Assembly: GCF_021278965.1 (NCBI RefSeq)
Contig: NZ_CP065589.1
Location: 1,741,001 to 1,805,000 of the forward strand
Direction of reading: 5' to 3'
Origin: Chryseobacterium capnotolerans
Lineage (GTDB): Bacteria; Bacteroidota; Bacteroidia; Flavobacteriales; Weeksellaceae
DNA: 64,000 nt
Shown: positions 9,980 to 17,955 of the stretch, piece by piece
Position numbering within the stretch: the first letter of the stretch is position 1
How the letters are laid out: the number at the start of each line of letters is the position of its first letter
Position numbers and translations under genes: made by a program
Notes under the pieces: model-generated
The model's database searches: none
What the model saw: the letters and a program-made list of their open reading frames with translations, nothing else
Told to the model about the DNA's origin: nothing

Positions 9980-10372
9980 ATGACGAAAACAATCCTACTT
10001 ATTGCTTTCATGCTGATATCTATAACAGCGACGGCTCAAAAAAGCCAGATAGCCAGAAAAGAATTGCTGAAAGCTTCAATGAACCAAAAAATCACTACTG
10101 CTGAAGTTCAGGAGATAACAATGGCTGGAGGGCAGGCTGCTCCCAAACACTTGCATCCATGTCCGGTAATAGGAATTATAAAGTCTGGTGAAGCTGTTTT
10201 TCAGATAGAAGGACAGGAGAGTATGGTTCTTCATGAAGGAGATGCCTTCTATGAGCCTAAAAATGTTACTATTCTTCATTTTGATAATGCCTCGAAAGAA
10301 AAGCCATTGGTTTTTACGGCAATGTATTTGAAAGAAGGACATGAAGAAAACATACAGTTTTTAAATAAATAA
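9980..10372 (+). CDS. Secreted or periplasmic cupin-domain protein
   Basis: It has 130 residues with a signal peptide (MTKTILLIAFMLISITATAQ). A single cupin_2 domain follows: the first motif contains HLHPCPVIGIIKSGEA and the second GDAFYEPKNVT. The histidines of HLH suggest a metal site, but the second-motif histidine is not obvious, so it may not be a full metal cupin. The function is unknown; small exported cupins are often tied to quinone or carbonyl chemistry, which is only a guess here. Confidence 0.8.
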   Translation: MTKTILLIAFMLISITATAQKSQIARKELLKASMNQKITTAEVQEITMAGGQAAPKHLHPCPVIGIIKSGEAVFQIEGQESMVLHEGDAFYEPKNVTILHFDNASKEKPLVFTAMYLKEGHEENIQFLNK

Positions 10373-10392
10373 GATGAAAATAATGTTGGTAG

Positions 10393-10788
10393 ATCTATGA
10401 TATTGGAAAGCATTGCTTTTCTGTTCTCCTATTAATTACCATTTTGGCTGCCTACAATACGTATTCAGATTTTAGAATCTTAAAAGAAAAGTCAAACCGT
10501 TTTTATATAAAAGATATTGTGGCGATGTTGGGAGCTTTGGCAATTGCTCTGGTATTTATGTATTATCTCAAATTCATTGGCTTTCTTTGGAATCCGGTGG
10601 TGATCTATTCAGGAGTAGGATATCTTTTGTTGGTGATTTCCTATGATGTTTTTCGGTATTGTATTCCCAGATCACGATATGGTAATTTGTGGCGTTATGA
10701 ACATTCCAGTAAAATGATCAGTACGATGGGAGTCCTTTTATCAGCATTTGTAGGAACTCTTTTACCGGACTATAAACCCTATAGTTAG
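10393..10788 (+). CDS. Small membrane protein of unknown function; start uncertain or 5' end disrupted
   Basis: The only usual start codon in frame is a TTG at 10444 (114 residues), but that would begin in the middle of a hydrophobic segment. The frame is open upstream to 10393 and encodes CFSVLLLITILAAYNTY, clearly the rest of the first membrane helix. An ATG at 10374, directly after the cupin stop, would join this frame if one base near 10398 were surplus. Two further helices follow (around ALAIALVFMYYL and VVIYSGVGYLLLVI). I therefore suspect a one-base indel or a non-standard start. The family is not recognised. Confidence 0.55.
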   Translation: MYDIGKHCFSVLLLITILAAYNTYSDFRILKEKSNRFYIKDIVAMLGALAIALVFMYYLKFIGFLWNPVVIYSGVGYLLLVISYDVFRYCIPRSRYGNLWRYEHSSKMISTMGVLLSAFVGTLLPDYKPYS

Positions 10789-10933
10789 ATTCTTCCGTCT
10801 TTGTTCATGACATTGATGATGATCTTTTTTAATATTAAAATTTATATCCGATTGAAAAACAAAATATCAGACTGAGTGAATAAAAGTTTTTTATAGAAAG
10901 CACCTTTTCCCTGAAGTATGCGGTTGATCTTAA

Positions 10934-10963
10934 TTTCAGGTTGATGGGTTTTTAGTATTTTTG
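10934..10963 (+). promoter_or_regulatory. Bacteroidota-type promoter of the 115-residue protein gene
   Basis: TTTC at 10934-10937, an 18-bp spacer and TATTTTTG at 10956-10963. The ATG follows 20 bp later. Confidence 0.5.
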
Positions 10964-10983
10964 TATTTCAAATAAGAAATATA

Positions 10984-11331
10984 ATGAAAATGATTCCTAA
11001 AATAGGATGCGCTTGTGAAAAACCAGACCACAATTATACCGAATTTAGAAGTTCTGAACTAGGAATAGATCATACAAACGGAAGATATGGAGAAGTAAGT
11101 ATCCAGCAATGTAAGTTATGCCAGAGAATATGGATTCATTATTTTGTTGAATATGAACATTATTCCAAATCAGGAAGATGGTATAAAGGAATTGTTTCGA
11201 AAAAAGATCGCCCGCAGATCACTCCGGAAAATGCCGTGGAGTATCTTGAAAGTCTTGAATGGTATGTGTATGGAGGTTCTTTTTTTGAAAGTGCCGGAAC
11301 GATCGGAAATGGCAGACTACAGCTGGATTGA
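10984..11331 (+). CDS. Conserved hypothetical protein with possible zinc-binding cysteines
   Basis: It has 115 residues, soluble, with no signal peptide. Cysteines occur as CAC near residues 9-11 and as CKLC near 43-46. Together with histidines in the N-terminal half they could bind a metal. It is aromatic-rich (RIWIHYFVEYEHY). I do not recognise the family. It has its own promoter and lies upstream of lpdA with a 127-bp gap, so co-transcription is unlikely. Confidence 0.65.
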   Translation: MKMIPKIGCACEKPDHNYTEFRSSELGIDHTNGRYGEVSIQQCKLCQRIWIHYFVEYEHYSKSGRWYKGIVSKKDRPQITPENAVEYLESLEWYVYGGSFFESAGTIGNGRLQLD

Positions 11332-11384
11332 TCACCGCGTTAAGGTATTCAAAATTTTTTGATCTCAAAATTGATAAAACTCAC

Positions 11385-11415
11385 TTTGGTGCTTGGTAAT
11401 TTATATGTAAATTTG
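11385..11415 (+). promoter_or_regulatory. Consensus Bacteroidota promoter of lpdA
   Basis: TTTG at 11385-11388, an exact 19-bp spacer and TAAATTTG at 11408-11415, a full match to the -33/-7 consensus. It leaves a leader of roughly 35-40 nt before the ATG at 11459. Confidence 0.8.
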
Positions 11416-11458
11416 TGAGACTTAAGATAGATAATAATAAACAAATTCATAAAATAAC

Positions 11459-12862
11459 ATGAGTCAATTCGATGTTACCGTAATAGGTTCTGGTCCTGGT
11501 GGTTATGTAGCTGCGATCCGTGCAGCACAATTAGGTTTCAAAACAGCAATTATTGAAAAATATTCAACTTTAGGCGGAACTTGTCTTAACGTTGGATGTA
11601 TTCCGTCAAAAGCGCTTCTAGACAGCTCAGAGCATTTCGAGAATGCAAAACATAATTTTGCAGGTCACGGGATCATCATCAACGAGCCGCAAGCGGATAT
11701 CGCAAGAATGATCGAGCGTAAAAACGAAGTGGTAGATCAAACGACTAAAGGGATCAACTTTTTGATGGACAAAAACAAGATCACTGTTTTTGAAGGATTG
11801 GGAAGCTTTGAATCTGCTACTCAGATTAAAATCACTAAAAAAGACGGTTCTTCTGAAACGATCGAATCTAAATATACAATTATTGCAACGGGTTCTAAAC
11901 CGTCTTCACTTCCTTTTATCACTCTTGATAAAGAAAGAGTGATTACTTCTACTGAAGCGTTAAACCTTAAGGAGGTTCCTAAACACTTAGTTGTAATCGG
12001 TGGTGGAGTAATTGGTCTTGAATTAGGATCTGTATACCTAAGATTAGGAGCTCAGGTAACTGTAGTTGAGTTCATGGATAAAATCATTCCTGGAATGGAT
12101 GGAGCTTTAAGTAAGGAATTAACTAAAGTTCTTAAAAAACAAGGAATGAAGTTTATGCTTTCTACAGCAGTTTCTGCAGTGGAAAGAAACGGAGATACTG
12201 TAAAAATTACTGCTAAAGATAAAAAAGGAGAAGAAGTAGTTGTAGAAGGAGATTATTGTTTAGTTTCTGTAGGAAGAAGACCTTATACAGATGGTCTTGG
12301 TCTTGAGAAAGCAGGAGTAGAACTAGACGAAAGAGGAAGAGTGAAAACAAACGACCACCTTCAGACTAACGTGGCTAACATCTACGCTATCGGAGACGTT
12401 ATCAAAGGAGCAATGCTTGCTCACAAAGCTGAAGAAGAAGGTGTTCTTGTTGCTGAAATATTAGCTGGTCAAAAACCACACATCAACTATAACCTGATTC
12501 CAGGAGTTGTATATACCTGGCCGGAAGTTGCAGGAGTAGGTAAAACTGAAGAACAATTGAAAGCAGAAGGAGTAGCTTACAAAGTAGGATCTTTCCCAAT
12601 GAGAGCATTAGGAAGAAGCCGGGCAAGTGGTGATACCGATGGTCTTGTGAAAATTATTGCAGACGAAAAAACCGACGAGGTTTTAGGAATGCATATCATT
12701 GGAGCAAGAGCAGCAGACCTTATTGCTGAAGGAGTAATTGCTATGGAATTCCGTGCAAGTGCTGAAGACATCGCAAGAAGTTCTCACGCTCACCCAACGT
12801 ATGCAGAAGCTATTAAAGAAGCTGCATTGGATGCTACAGCGAAGAGATCTATCCACATGTAA
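11459..12862 (+). CDS. lpdA: Dihydrolipoyl dehydrogenase (E3)
   Basis: This flavoprotein reoxidises dihydrolipoamide with NAD+ in the pyruvate, 2-oxoglutarate and branched-chain 2-oxoacid dehydrogenase complexes and in glycine cleavage. It has 467 residues, normal length. FAD motif GSGPGG at 10-15, redox-active disulfide in GGTCLNVGCIPSK (Cys42, Cys47), NAD motif GGGVIGLE near 182, and the C-terminal HPTYAE (His445, Glu450) that completes the active site at the dimer interface. The gene is monocistronic, with a consensus promoter and a strong terminator, so it probably serves several complexes. Confidence 0.97.
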   Translation: MSQFDVTVIGSGPGGYVAAIRAAQLGFKTAIIEKYSTLGGTCLNVGCIPSKALLDSSEHFENAKHNFAGHGIIINEPQADIARMIERKNEVVDQTTKGINFLMDKNKITVFEGLGSFESATQIKITKKDGSSETIESKYTIIATGSKPSSLPFITLDKERVITSTEALNLKEVPKHLVVIGGGVIGLELGSVYLRLGAQVTVVEFMDKIIPGMDGALSKELTKVLKKQGMKFMLSTAVSAVERNGDTVKITAKDKKGEEVVVEGDYCLVSVGRRPYTDGLGLEKAGVELDERGRVKTNDHLQTNVANIYAIGDVIKGAMLAHKAEEEGVLVAEILAGQKPHINYNLIPGVVYTWPEVAGVGKTEEQLKAEGVAYKVGSFPMRALGRSRASGDTDGLVKIIADEKTDEVLGMHIIGARAADLIAEGVIAMEFRASAEDIARSSHAHPTYAEAIKEAALDATAKRSIHM

Positions 12863-12893
12863 TATTTGATTAAAATTAATCATTTAAATAATA

Positions 12894-12919
12894 AAAGAGG
12901 AGCAGTTGCTCCTCTTTTT
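12894..12919 (+). terminator. Rho-independent terminator of lpdA
   Basis: The 11-bp arms AAAGAGGAGCA and TGCTCCTCTTT are exact complements, with a 2-nt nominal loop and a following T run, 31 bp after the stop. Confidence 0.88.
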
Positions 12920-13139
12920 GTTTTTTCTTGCGCTTTAGAAACATTATCCTATTTGAACTCTTTGCGGCCTAGCATTTATCCAACCACTTTATTCATTGTT
13001 ATAGTAGAATATACTTTTAATAGAAGTACATGAAGGATTTATTCATACATCAGACATAGTCGATGTTTAGAATTTCAGCTTTAATGGTGGGATAAGTTTT
13101 TTTGGCATAGAAATGGAGACTGATTTTGAAAAAATAAAT

Positions 13140-13973
13140 ATGAAGAAAATTTTTATAGGTTTAATGCTTGTGATGGGTGTCAGCTCTTTCGCTCAACAGG
13201 CTGGGAAGGCTGGTGAATTACTGAGAAATGAAGCATCTGCCACAGAAATGAGAATACCCAAATTTGATACAAAAAGCAAAACCTTTGATCGTAATCAAGA
13301 AAATGAAAGCGGCAGGATAAAAAATCCAAATTACCAATGGAATAATAACTATAGATATGCTGAGGTTTTTTTAAGAATTCCCGAACAAGGCTTTTTTACC
13401 GTTGAAGTTGGTGATCAGATGATTGCCAATGGCTCTGGAAAATATCGTTTTTTTGATCTTCAATCCGGAAGAATACCCATATCGATCTATGAAAATGGGT
13501 TTTTAATTTACAGAACCTCTCTGATGCTTCGAAATAATAGCAGAATGGTGTTAGATTTCTTCACCAATGAAGGTTTGTATCTGCTAGACTCATATCCTGT
13601 GCAAGGGCAATATGGATTTAATGACTGGAATGATCTCTGGAACAATCCATACGGGAACCAGTCCGGAAATTGGAATAATCCTGGGAATGTGATGGATAAT
13701 GCTACTTTCCGCCAGTTTTTTGAAATGCTGCAGAAAAATGAAAAGTTTGATGATGGAAAATTAGCTATGATTAATCAACAGATGAGAAATTCTATGTTTA
13801 CTGCAGTGCAGATAAGAGATTTGGTAAAGTCATTAAGTTTTGATAAAAATAAGTTAGCACTGGCAAAGTCTATGTATTCGAACTGTGTAGATAAGAATAA
13901 GTATTTTGTAGTATATGATGCCTTTGATTTTGAAAATAGTAAAAGAGAGCTAAGGGATTATATTTCCAAATAA
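13140..13973 (+). CDS. Secreted DUF4476-domain protein
   Basis: It has 277 residues from the ATG at 13140. The frame opens 27 bp earlier, but the signal peptide (MKKIFIGLMLVMGVSSFAQQ) fixes the later start. A beta-rich middle follows (EVFLRIPEQGFFTVEVGDQ), then an Asn/Trp/Gly-rich linker (residues about 155-185) and the helical DUF4476 domain (NEKFDDGKLAMINQQ, then SFDKNKLALAKSMYSNCVDK). DUF4476 proteins are common in flavobacteria and have no assigned function. The gene stands alone with a strong terminator after it. Confidence 0.85.
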   Translation: MKKIFIGLMLVMGVSSFAQQAGKAGELLRNEASATEMRIPKFDTKSKTFDRNQENESGRIKNPNYQWNNNYRYAEVFLRIPEQGFFTVEVGDQMIANGSGKYRFFDLQSGRIPISIYENGFLIYRTSLMLRNNSRMVLDFFTNEGLYLLDSYPVQGQYGFNDWNDLWNNPYGNQSGNWNNPGNVMDNATFRQFFEMLQKNEKFDDGKLAMINQQMRNSMFTAVQIRDLVKSLSFDKNKLALAKSMYSNCVDKNKYFVVYDAFDFENSKRELRDYISK

Positions 13974-13978
13974 TACAC

Positions 13979-14010
13979 AGAGAGAAGTTTTTTGACTTCT
14001 CTCTTTTTTT
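13979..14010 (+). terminator. Rho-independent terminator of the DUF4476 gene
   Basis: The arms AGAGAGAAGT and ACTTCTCTCT pair exactly around a 6-nt loop and are followed by a run of T. It begins 6 bp after the stop. Confidence 0.85.
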
Positions 14011-14290
14011 GCTAAAAATGAAAACCATTTTAAATAGAAATATAAGGGGCAGGGATTCTATCTGAGATAAAAATTGAATGTGGATAAATGCTCTCGCAGA
14101 TCTTGCTGATTACGCAGATTTATGGCTATGAATAAGTATTTTATTTGCTGAGAGCTTTTGATTCTCTTGCGTCTTAAAGCAGTTAGTGTTATAACTCTTT
14201 TGTGCCTTAGTGTCTACTAACAAAATGAGAAAGTTACGAGAAATAGAAAGATTTTAGGTGAAAATAACATCAAGTAAACCACTCATTCAT
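14011..14290. other. Non-coding gap with repeat relics
   Basis: No gene is supported. It holds a family B repeat copy at 14091-14120 and, at about 14160-14215, two degenerate stretches (CTTGCGTCTTAAAGC and CTTTTGTGCCTTAGTG) that resemble one near 8732. Confidence 0.5.
14091..14120 (+). repeat. Dispersed repeat, family B, single copy
   Basis: It starts CTCTCGCAGATCTTGC and continues with a GATTACGCAGATT-like part. It matches both arms of the inverted repeat at 53749-53826. Confidence 0.65.
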
Positions 14291-14737
14291 CTACATTACT
14301 TTCATTTTATCATAAAATTTCGAATTTTTGGGAGCAATATTAAATTGTATTCCGAAGGTGATTCCTTTAAAATATTTTTCTGTATGTATGGGAAAAGCAT
14401 AGCCGGTATTGAGAAATAAAGCATTAAATAATGAGATTCCAATTCTGGGTTCTATTGCGTATGGGTTGATGGATGTACCATATAATAAACCATTATTGAT
14501 ATAATACATATTGGCCTCCGGAATAAATTTATTGTTTCCATTAAAACGTGTATAAAGTATCGAAGGTCCTATAATCAAAGATTTATAGCTAGATTTACCC
14601 AATCTGAATTCCAGGCCAGCCTGCAAAACATTTCTTCCCATATAGCGGTAGGCCAAATTAACAGCTGCTTTATCTAATATTTGAGCATTTATCATCATGA
14701 TTGATACGAGAAATGCTGCAGCAAAATATCTTTTCAT
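14291..14737 (-). CDS. Exported protein of unknown function, probably beta-rich
   Basis: It has 148 residues from the ATG at 14737. The longer frame to 14815 adds a non-signal N-terminus, whereas the inner start gives a clean signal peptide (MKRYFAAAFLVSIMMINAQ). The body has alternating hydrophobic and aromatic residues (YKSLIIGPSILYTRF; GISLFNALFLNTGYAFP), as in small outer-membrane barrels. The family is not recognised. It is divergent from the CvfB-like gene. Confidence 0.7.
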   Translation of the reverse strand: MKRYFAAAFLVSIMMINAQILDKAAVNLAYRYMGRNVLQAGLEFRLGKSSYKSLIIGPSILYTRFNGNNKFIPEANMYYINNGLLYGTSINPYAIEPRIGISLFNALFLNTGYAFPIHTEKYFKGITFGIQFNIAPKNSKFYDKMKVM

Positions 14738-14839
14738 GTTTTTCAGTTTTTTCTGTTCAAATGTACAGGTTTTAAATACTGTTCTAAAGATAAAATAATT
14801 CTTAAAAGCATTCACTAGGTTATAATCTTCAAATTTCCG

Positions 14840-14847
14840 TACCTTTG
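14840..14847 (+). promoter_or_regulatory. -7 box upstream of the CvfB-like gene
   Basis: TACCTTTG fits TAnnTTTG and lies 19 bp before the ATG at 14867. No clear TTTG is seen at the expected -33 distance. Confidence 0.5.
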
Positions 14848-14866
14848 TCAGCTAATTTTATCATCA

Positions 14867-15694
14867 ATGCAACTCGGAAAAACTCAAACTTTACAAATTT
14901 CAGAAAAACTCAATTCAGGATGGATCTTAATAGATGAAGAATCCGGTGAAAAAGCTTTTCTTCCCAAAATCTTCATTCGTGAAGAGCAGGAAGTAGGAGA
15001 ATATGTTGAGGTTTTTGTATACCAGGACGATGATAAATTAAAAGCGACTACTGAAATTCCATTGGCAGAAGTGGGAGAATTTGCAGTAATGAGCTGTGTA
15101 CAAAGTCTGCCAAGTGGTGCTTTTATGGATTGGGGAATCATTAAAGATTTGTTTATTCCTTATAAACAGCAGAAAACCAAAATTGTTGAAGGCAAAAGAT
15201 ACCTTGTTTATCTTTATGTAGATGAGGATATGGAGCTGATTACAGGAACTACGAAATTTAAGAGAAATCCACAATATGAAGATCTTCCATTCAAAAAGGG
15301 AGATAAGGTAGATCTTATCATGATGAATGAAAGTGAATTGGGCTGGAATGTTGTCATTAATAAGCAATATATTGGTTTGATATACACTTCTGATGTCTTC
15401 AAAAAGTTATATCCATTATCAGAAGAAAAAGGGTATATCAAAGCGATTCGTGAAGATGGGAAAATTGATGTTTCCTTACAGCCGGAAGGATTTGAAAACA
15501 TTGATGAATTCAAACAAAAGATTTTAGATAAACTAGAAGAAAATTACGGACTGCTGTATGTGTCAGATAAATCTTCTCCTGAAGAGATCAAGGAAGAGCT
15601 TCAGATGAGTAAAAAGAATTTTAAGAAAGCCATCGGAGGATTGTATAAAGATAAGATTATCGATATCTCGGACGACAAAATTAAATTATTATAG
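14867..15694 (+). CDS. cvfB: CvfB-like S1 RNA-binding protein
   Basis: It has 275 residues, the usual length. Tandem S1-like OB folds are recognisable from GAFMDWGIIKDLFIPY (about 83-98) and GWNVVINKQYIGLIY (about 160-175). A C-terminal winged helix (SSPEEIKEELQMSKKNFKKAIGGL) matches the CvfB architecture. CvfB was named for a virulence-factor regulator in staphylococci; its role in Bacteroidota is not established, and RNA binding is inferred from the fold. Single gene with its own terminator. Confidence 0.85.
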   Translation: MQLGKTQTLQISEKLNSGWILIDEESGEKAFLPKIFIREEQEVGEYVEVFVYQDDDKLKATTEIPLAEVGEFAVMSCVQSLPSGAFMDWGIIKDLFIPYKQQKTKIVEGKRYLVYLYVDEDMELITGTTKFKRNPQYEDLPFKKGDKVDLIMMNESELGWNVVINKQYIGLIYTSDVFKKLYPLSEEKGYIKAIREDGKIDVSLQPEGFENIDEFKQKILDKLEENYGLLYVSDKSSPEEIKEELQMSKKNFKKAIGGLYKDKIIDISDDKIKLL

Positions 15695-15697
15695 ATT

Positions 15698-15725
15698 AAG
15701 AGCAGAGTTTTCTGCTCTTTTTTTG
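15698..15725 (+). terminator. Rho-independent terminator of the CvfB-like gene
   Basis: The 9-bp arms AAGAGCAGA and TCTGCTCTT close a GTTT loop and run into T residues. It begins 4 bp after the stop. Confidence 0.87.
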
Positions 15726-15852
15726 TGCCTATCTATTTCCAATCTCTTTATATTAAGGTTTTCACAATATTTCTCATCTTACTTTTCATTCTTATCATTT
15801 CAGACTGTATTTTAAAAACATGATGCATATCATAATAATTTTGTTTAATTTT

Positions 15853-15874
15853 TTTGTTTAACAATTTTGTCAAA
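15853..15874. promoter_or_regulatory. Operator candidate 1 for the TetR regulator
   Basis: TTTGTTTAACAA followed by four bases and GTCAAA. It overlaps the -33 element of the tetR promoter. The core TTGTTTAACAA is an odd-centred palindrome. An equivalent site lies exactly 50 bp downstream (19 of 22 positions identical). Confidence 0.65.
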
Positions 15875-15896
15875 AATAAAATTCGATTTAAATTTG
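15866..15896 (+). promoter_or_regulatory. Consensus Bacteroidota promoter of the tetR-efflux operon
   Basis: TTTG at 15866-15869, a 19-bp spacer and TAAATTTG at 15889-15896. Transcription would start near 15903, so the true start of the regulator must be the ATG at 15917 rather than the upstream in-frame codon at 15854. Confidence 0.8.
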
Positions 15897-15902
15897 CACA
15901 AA

Positions 15903-15924
15903 TTTGTTTAACAAAAATGTCAAA
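15903..15924. promoter_or_regulatory. Operator candidate 2 for the TetR regulator
   Basis: The second copy of the TTTGTTTAACAA...GTCAAA site covers the predicted transcription start and the start codon at 15917-15919. Together with copy 1 it brackets the promoter, a classic layout for autorepression. Confidence 0.65.
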
Positions 15925-16510
15925 TCAAGCAAAAAAAGACCAAACACAGGAATTGATCAAGGAGACAGCGAAGAAATTATTCTTTGTGAAAGGGAAATTT
16001 GATGCTACTACGCAGGAGATTGCAGATGAAGCAGGAGTGAATAGAACCCTTATTAATTATTATTTCAGATCAAGAGACAAACTTATTCAGATCATCTTTG
16101 ATGAAGCTCAGAAAGTAGAGCAGGAAAAATCAAAGATCATTCAGAATTCGGAGCTTCCATTCAAAGAAAAGATCAGCCAGTTTATAGAAAGCAGCCTTTC
16201 TACAAGTCTTCAGTATCCTTATCTGGAAACTTATATCGTTTCACAGATCAATAAAGGAACCTGCCACCACAGGGAGATTGAAGAAGATATCCTGGAAAAA
16301 ATGTACGAGAATATTAAACAGGAAATGGAGCTAGGTAATATTGAGAAAATGGCTCCGGTTCAGTTTATCCTGAATATGGTTTCATTATTAGTTTTCCCAA
16401 GTGCCGTAAGACCATTATTCATGGAGAATTTATTAATTAGTGATGAAGAATATGATGAGATTATTTCCGTGAGAAAGGGGATCATTCTCAATATGTTATT
16501 TAAAAATTAA
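15917..16510 (+). CDS. TetR/AcrR family repressor of the downstream efflux operon
   Basis: It has 197 residues from the ATG at 15917 (MSNQAKKDQTQ). The N-terminal helix-turn-helix is typical (TTQEIADEAGVNRTLINYYFRSRDKL, about residues 34-59). The C-terminal ligand domain is helical and unspecific. It lies first in the operon tetR-tolC-adaptor-RND, with 86 bp to the tolC gene. The two direct-repeat sites around its promoter suggest that it represses itself and the pump and is released by a pump substrate. Longer starts would place the N-terminus upstream of the promoter and are rejected. Confidence 0.92.
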   Translation: MSNQAKKDQTQELIKETAKKLFFVKGKFDATTQEIADEAGVNRTLINYYFRSRDKLIQIIFDEAQKVEQEKSKIIQNSELPFKEKISQFIESSLSTSLQYPYLETYIVSQINKGTCHHREIEEDILEKMYENIKQEMELGNIEKMAPVQFILNMVSLLVFPSAVRPLFMENLLISDEEYDEIISVRKGIILNMLFKN

Positions 16511-16596
16511 AAAATCTAAAGTATTTCTTAAAATGATTCGTCAGTTAGAAATAAAAATAGGAGAGAACTTAAAAAAATAAACGAAGTATAAAAATT

Positions 16597-17949
16597 ATGA
16601 AAAGAAAACGTATAACTGCTCAAAAGCTAAAGATTGGGATAGCTGCAGCATTTATGATTTTCGGTTTTTCATCAGTGTCTGCCCAGCAGCAGGTTTCTCT
16701 GCAGGAAGCAATAAAACAGGCACTCCAGAATAAGGCTGAAGCTAAAAAAGCAGCCTTACAGGTTAAAAAAGCCGAATATAAGATTGATGAGGCTAAAGCC
16801 GGAGCTCTACCACAGATTAGTGTAGCCGGGGGTGTTTCTTATAATCCTATTATCCAGGAAACAGTAGTGGAAATCATGGGCCAGCGAAACATTTTTAAAA
16901 TGGGTCAGCCTTGGAACTCCAATATTTCTGCTTCATTGAACCAGGCTCTGTTTGATCAGAGAGTTTTCATCGGTCTAAAGGCAGCAAAATCTACCAGAGA
17001 ATTCTATGTACTGAACTCTCAGCTTACTAATGAACAGATCATTGTAAATGTAGCAACAGCATATTACAATGTGTTTGTACAGGAAGAAAATCTTAAAACC
17101 TTAGAAACAAGCTATTCTAATACTGAAAAAGTAAGAAATGTTATTAAAAGCTTAGTGGACAATGGATTGGCAAAACCAATTGATCTTGATAGAACCAATG
17201 TTCAGCTTACCAATATCGCTTCCAATAAACAAAAGCTTATCAACGGTGTAGAGTTGTCTAAAAATGCTCTGAAGTTCTATATGGGAGTTCCAATAGATTC
17301 TCAGATTGAGCTGGAAGAAAAAAGTATAGAGCCAAGACCTGAGCTTATCGCTGGACAAATAAACTTAGACAACAGATCTGAAGTTAAAGTGCTTAAAAAG
17401 CAAATGGAGCTTTTACAGTTTAACAAAAAAGCGACTGAAGCATTCCTTTACCCTACAGTAAGTCTACAGGCTAACTACGGATGGTACGGAATGGGAACAA
17501 AATTCCCTTGGTTCAACGGAATCAGTAATGGTGTAAACTGGAGTGATGCAGCATCCGTTGGATTAAATGTAAATATTCCGATCTTTACAGGTGGGGCTAC
17601 AAAATCTAAGATTCAACAGGCTGAGATCGATATTCAGGACTTAAATCAGGATATTGAAAATACACAGTTGAGCTTGAATTTAGATTATAAGAACGCAACA
17701 ACCAATATGGAAAACGCTCTGATCAATATTCAGAGCATGAAGGATAATGTAGCATTGGCAGAAAAAGTACAGGCTAATACACAATCCAACTATCAATACG
17801 GTTTGGCAACACTTACAGATCTACTGGATACAGATAATTCATTAACTGAGGCAAAACAAAACTACGCTAATGCCTTATTGGATTACAAGCAGGCTGAAAT
17901 TCAGTTAATGAAAGCAAAAGGAGAGTTAAACACATTACAAAACCCATAA
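16597..17949 (+). CDS. TolC-family outer-membrane efflux channel
   Basis: It has 450 residues, with signal peptide cleavage likely after FSSVSA in MIFGFSSVSAQQQ. The outer-membrane-factor repeats are seen as VSLQEAIKQALQNKAEAKKA and again in the second half (ATTNMENALINIQSMKDN, with LTDLLDTDNSLTEAKQNYANAL near the end). It forms the trimeric exit duct of the tripartite pump with the next two genes. The spacing to the adaptor gene is 6 bp, supporting one transcript. Confidence 0.93.
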   Translation: MKRKRITAQKLKIGIAAAFMIFGFSSVSAQQQVSLQEAIKQALQNKAEAKKAALQVKKAEYKIDEAKAGALPQISVAGGVSYNPIIQETVVEIMGQRNIFKMGQPWNSNISASLNQALFDQRVFIGLKAAKSTREFYVLNSQLTNEQIIVNVATAYYNVFVQEENLKTLETSYSNTEKVRNVIKSLVDNGLAKPIDLDRTNVQLTNIASNKQKLINGVELSKNALKFYMGVPIDSQIELEEKSIEPRPELIAGQINLDNRSEVKVLKKQMELLQFNKKATEAFLYPTVSLQANYGWYGMGTKFPWFNGISNGVNWSDAASVGLNVNIPIFTGGATKSKIQQAEIDIQDLNQDIENTQLSLNLDYKNATTNMENALINIQSMKDNVALAEKVQANTQSNYQYGLATLTDLLDTDNSLTEAKQNYANALLDYKQAEIQLMKAKGELNTLQNP

Positions 17950-17955
17950 TAAACA

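Noticed and set aside
10384..10443. Separate small gene after the cupin gene starting at ATG 10374
   Set aside because: It has only eight codons before a stop; more likely part of the disrupted start of the next gene.
15854..15916. Upstream start of the TetR gene
   Set aside because: It lies inside or before the promoter, upstream of the predicted transcription start.
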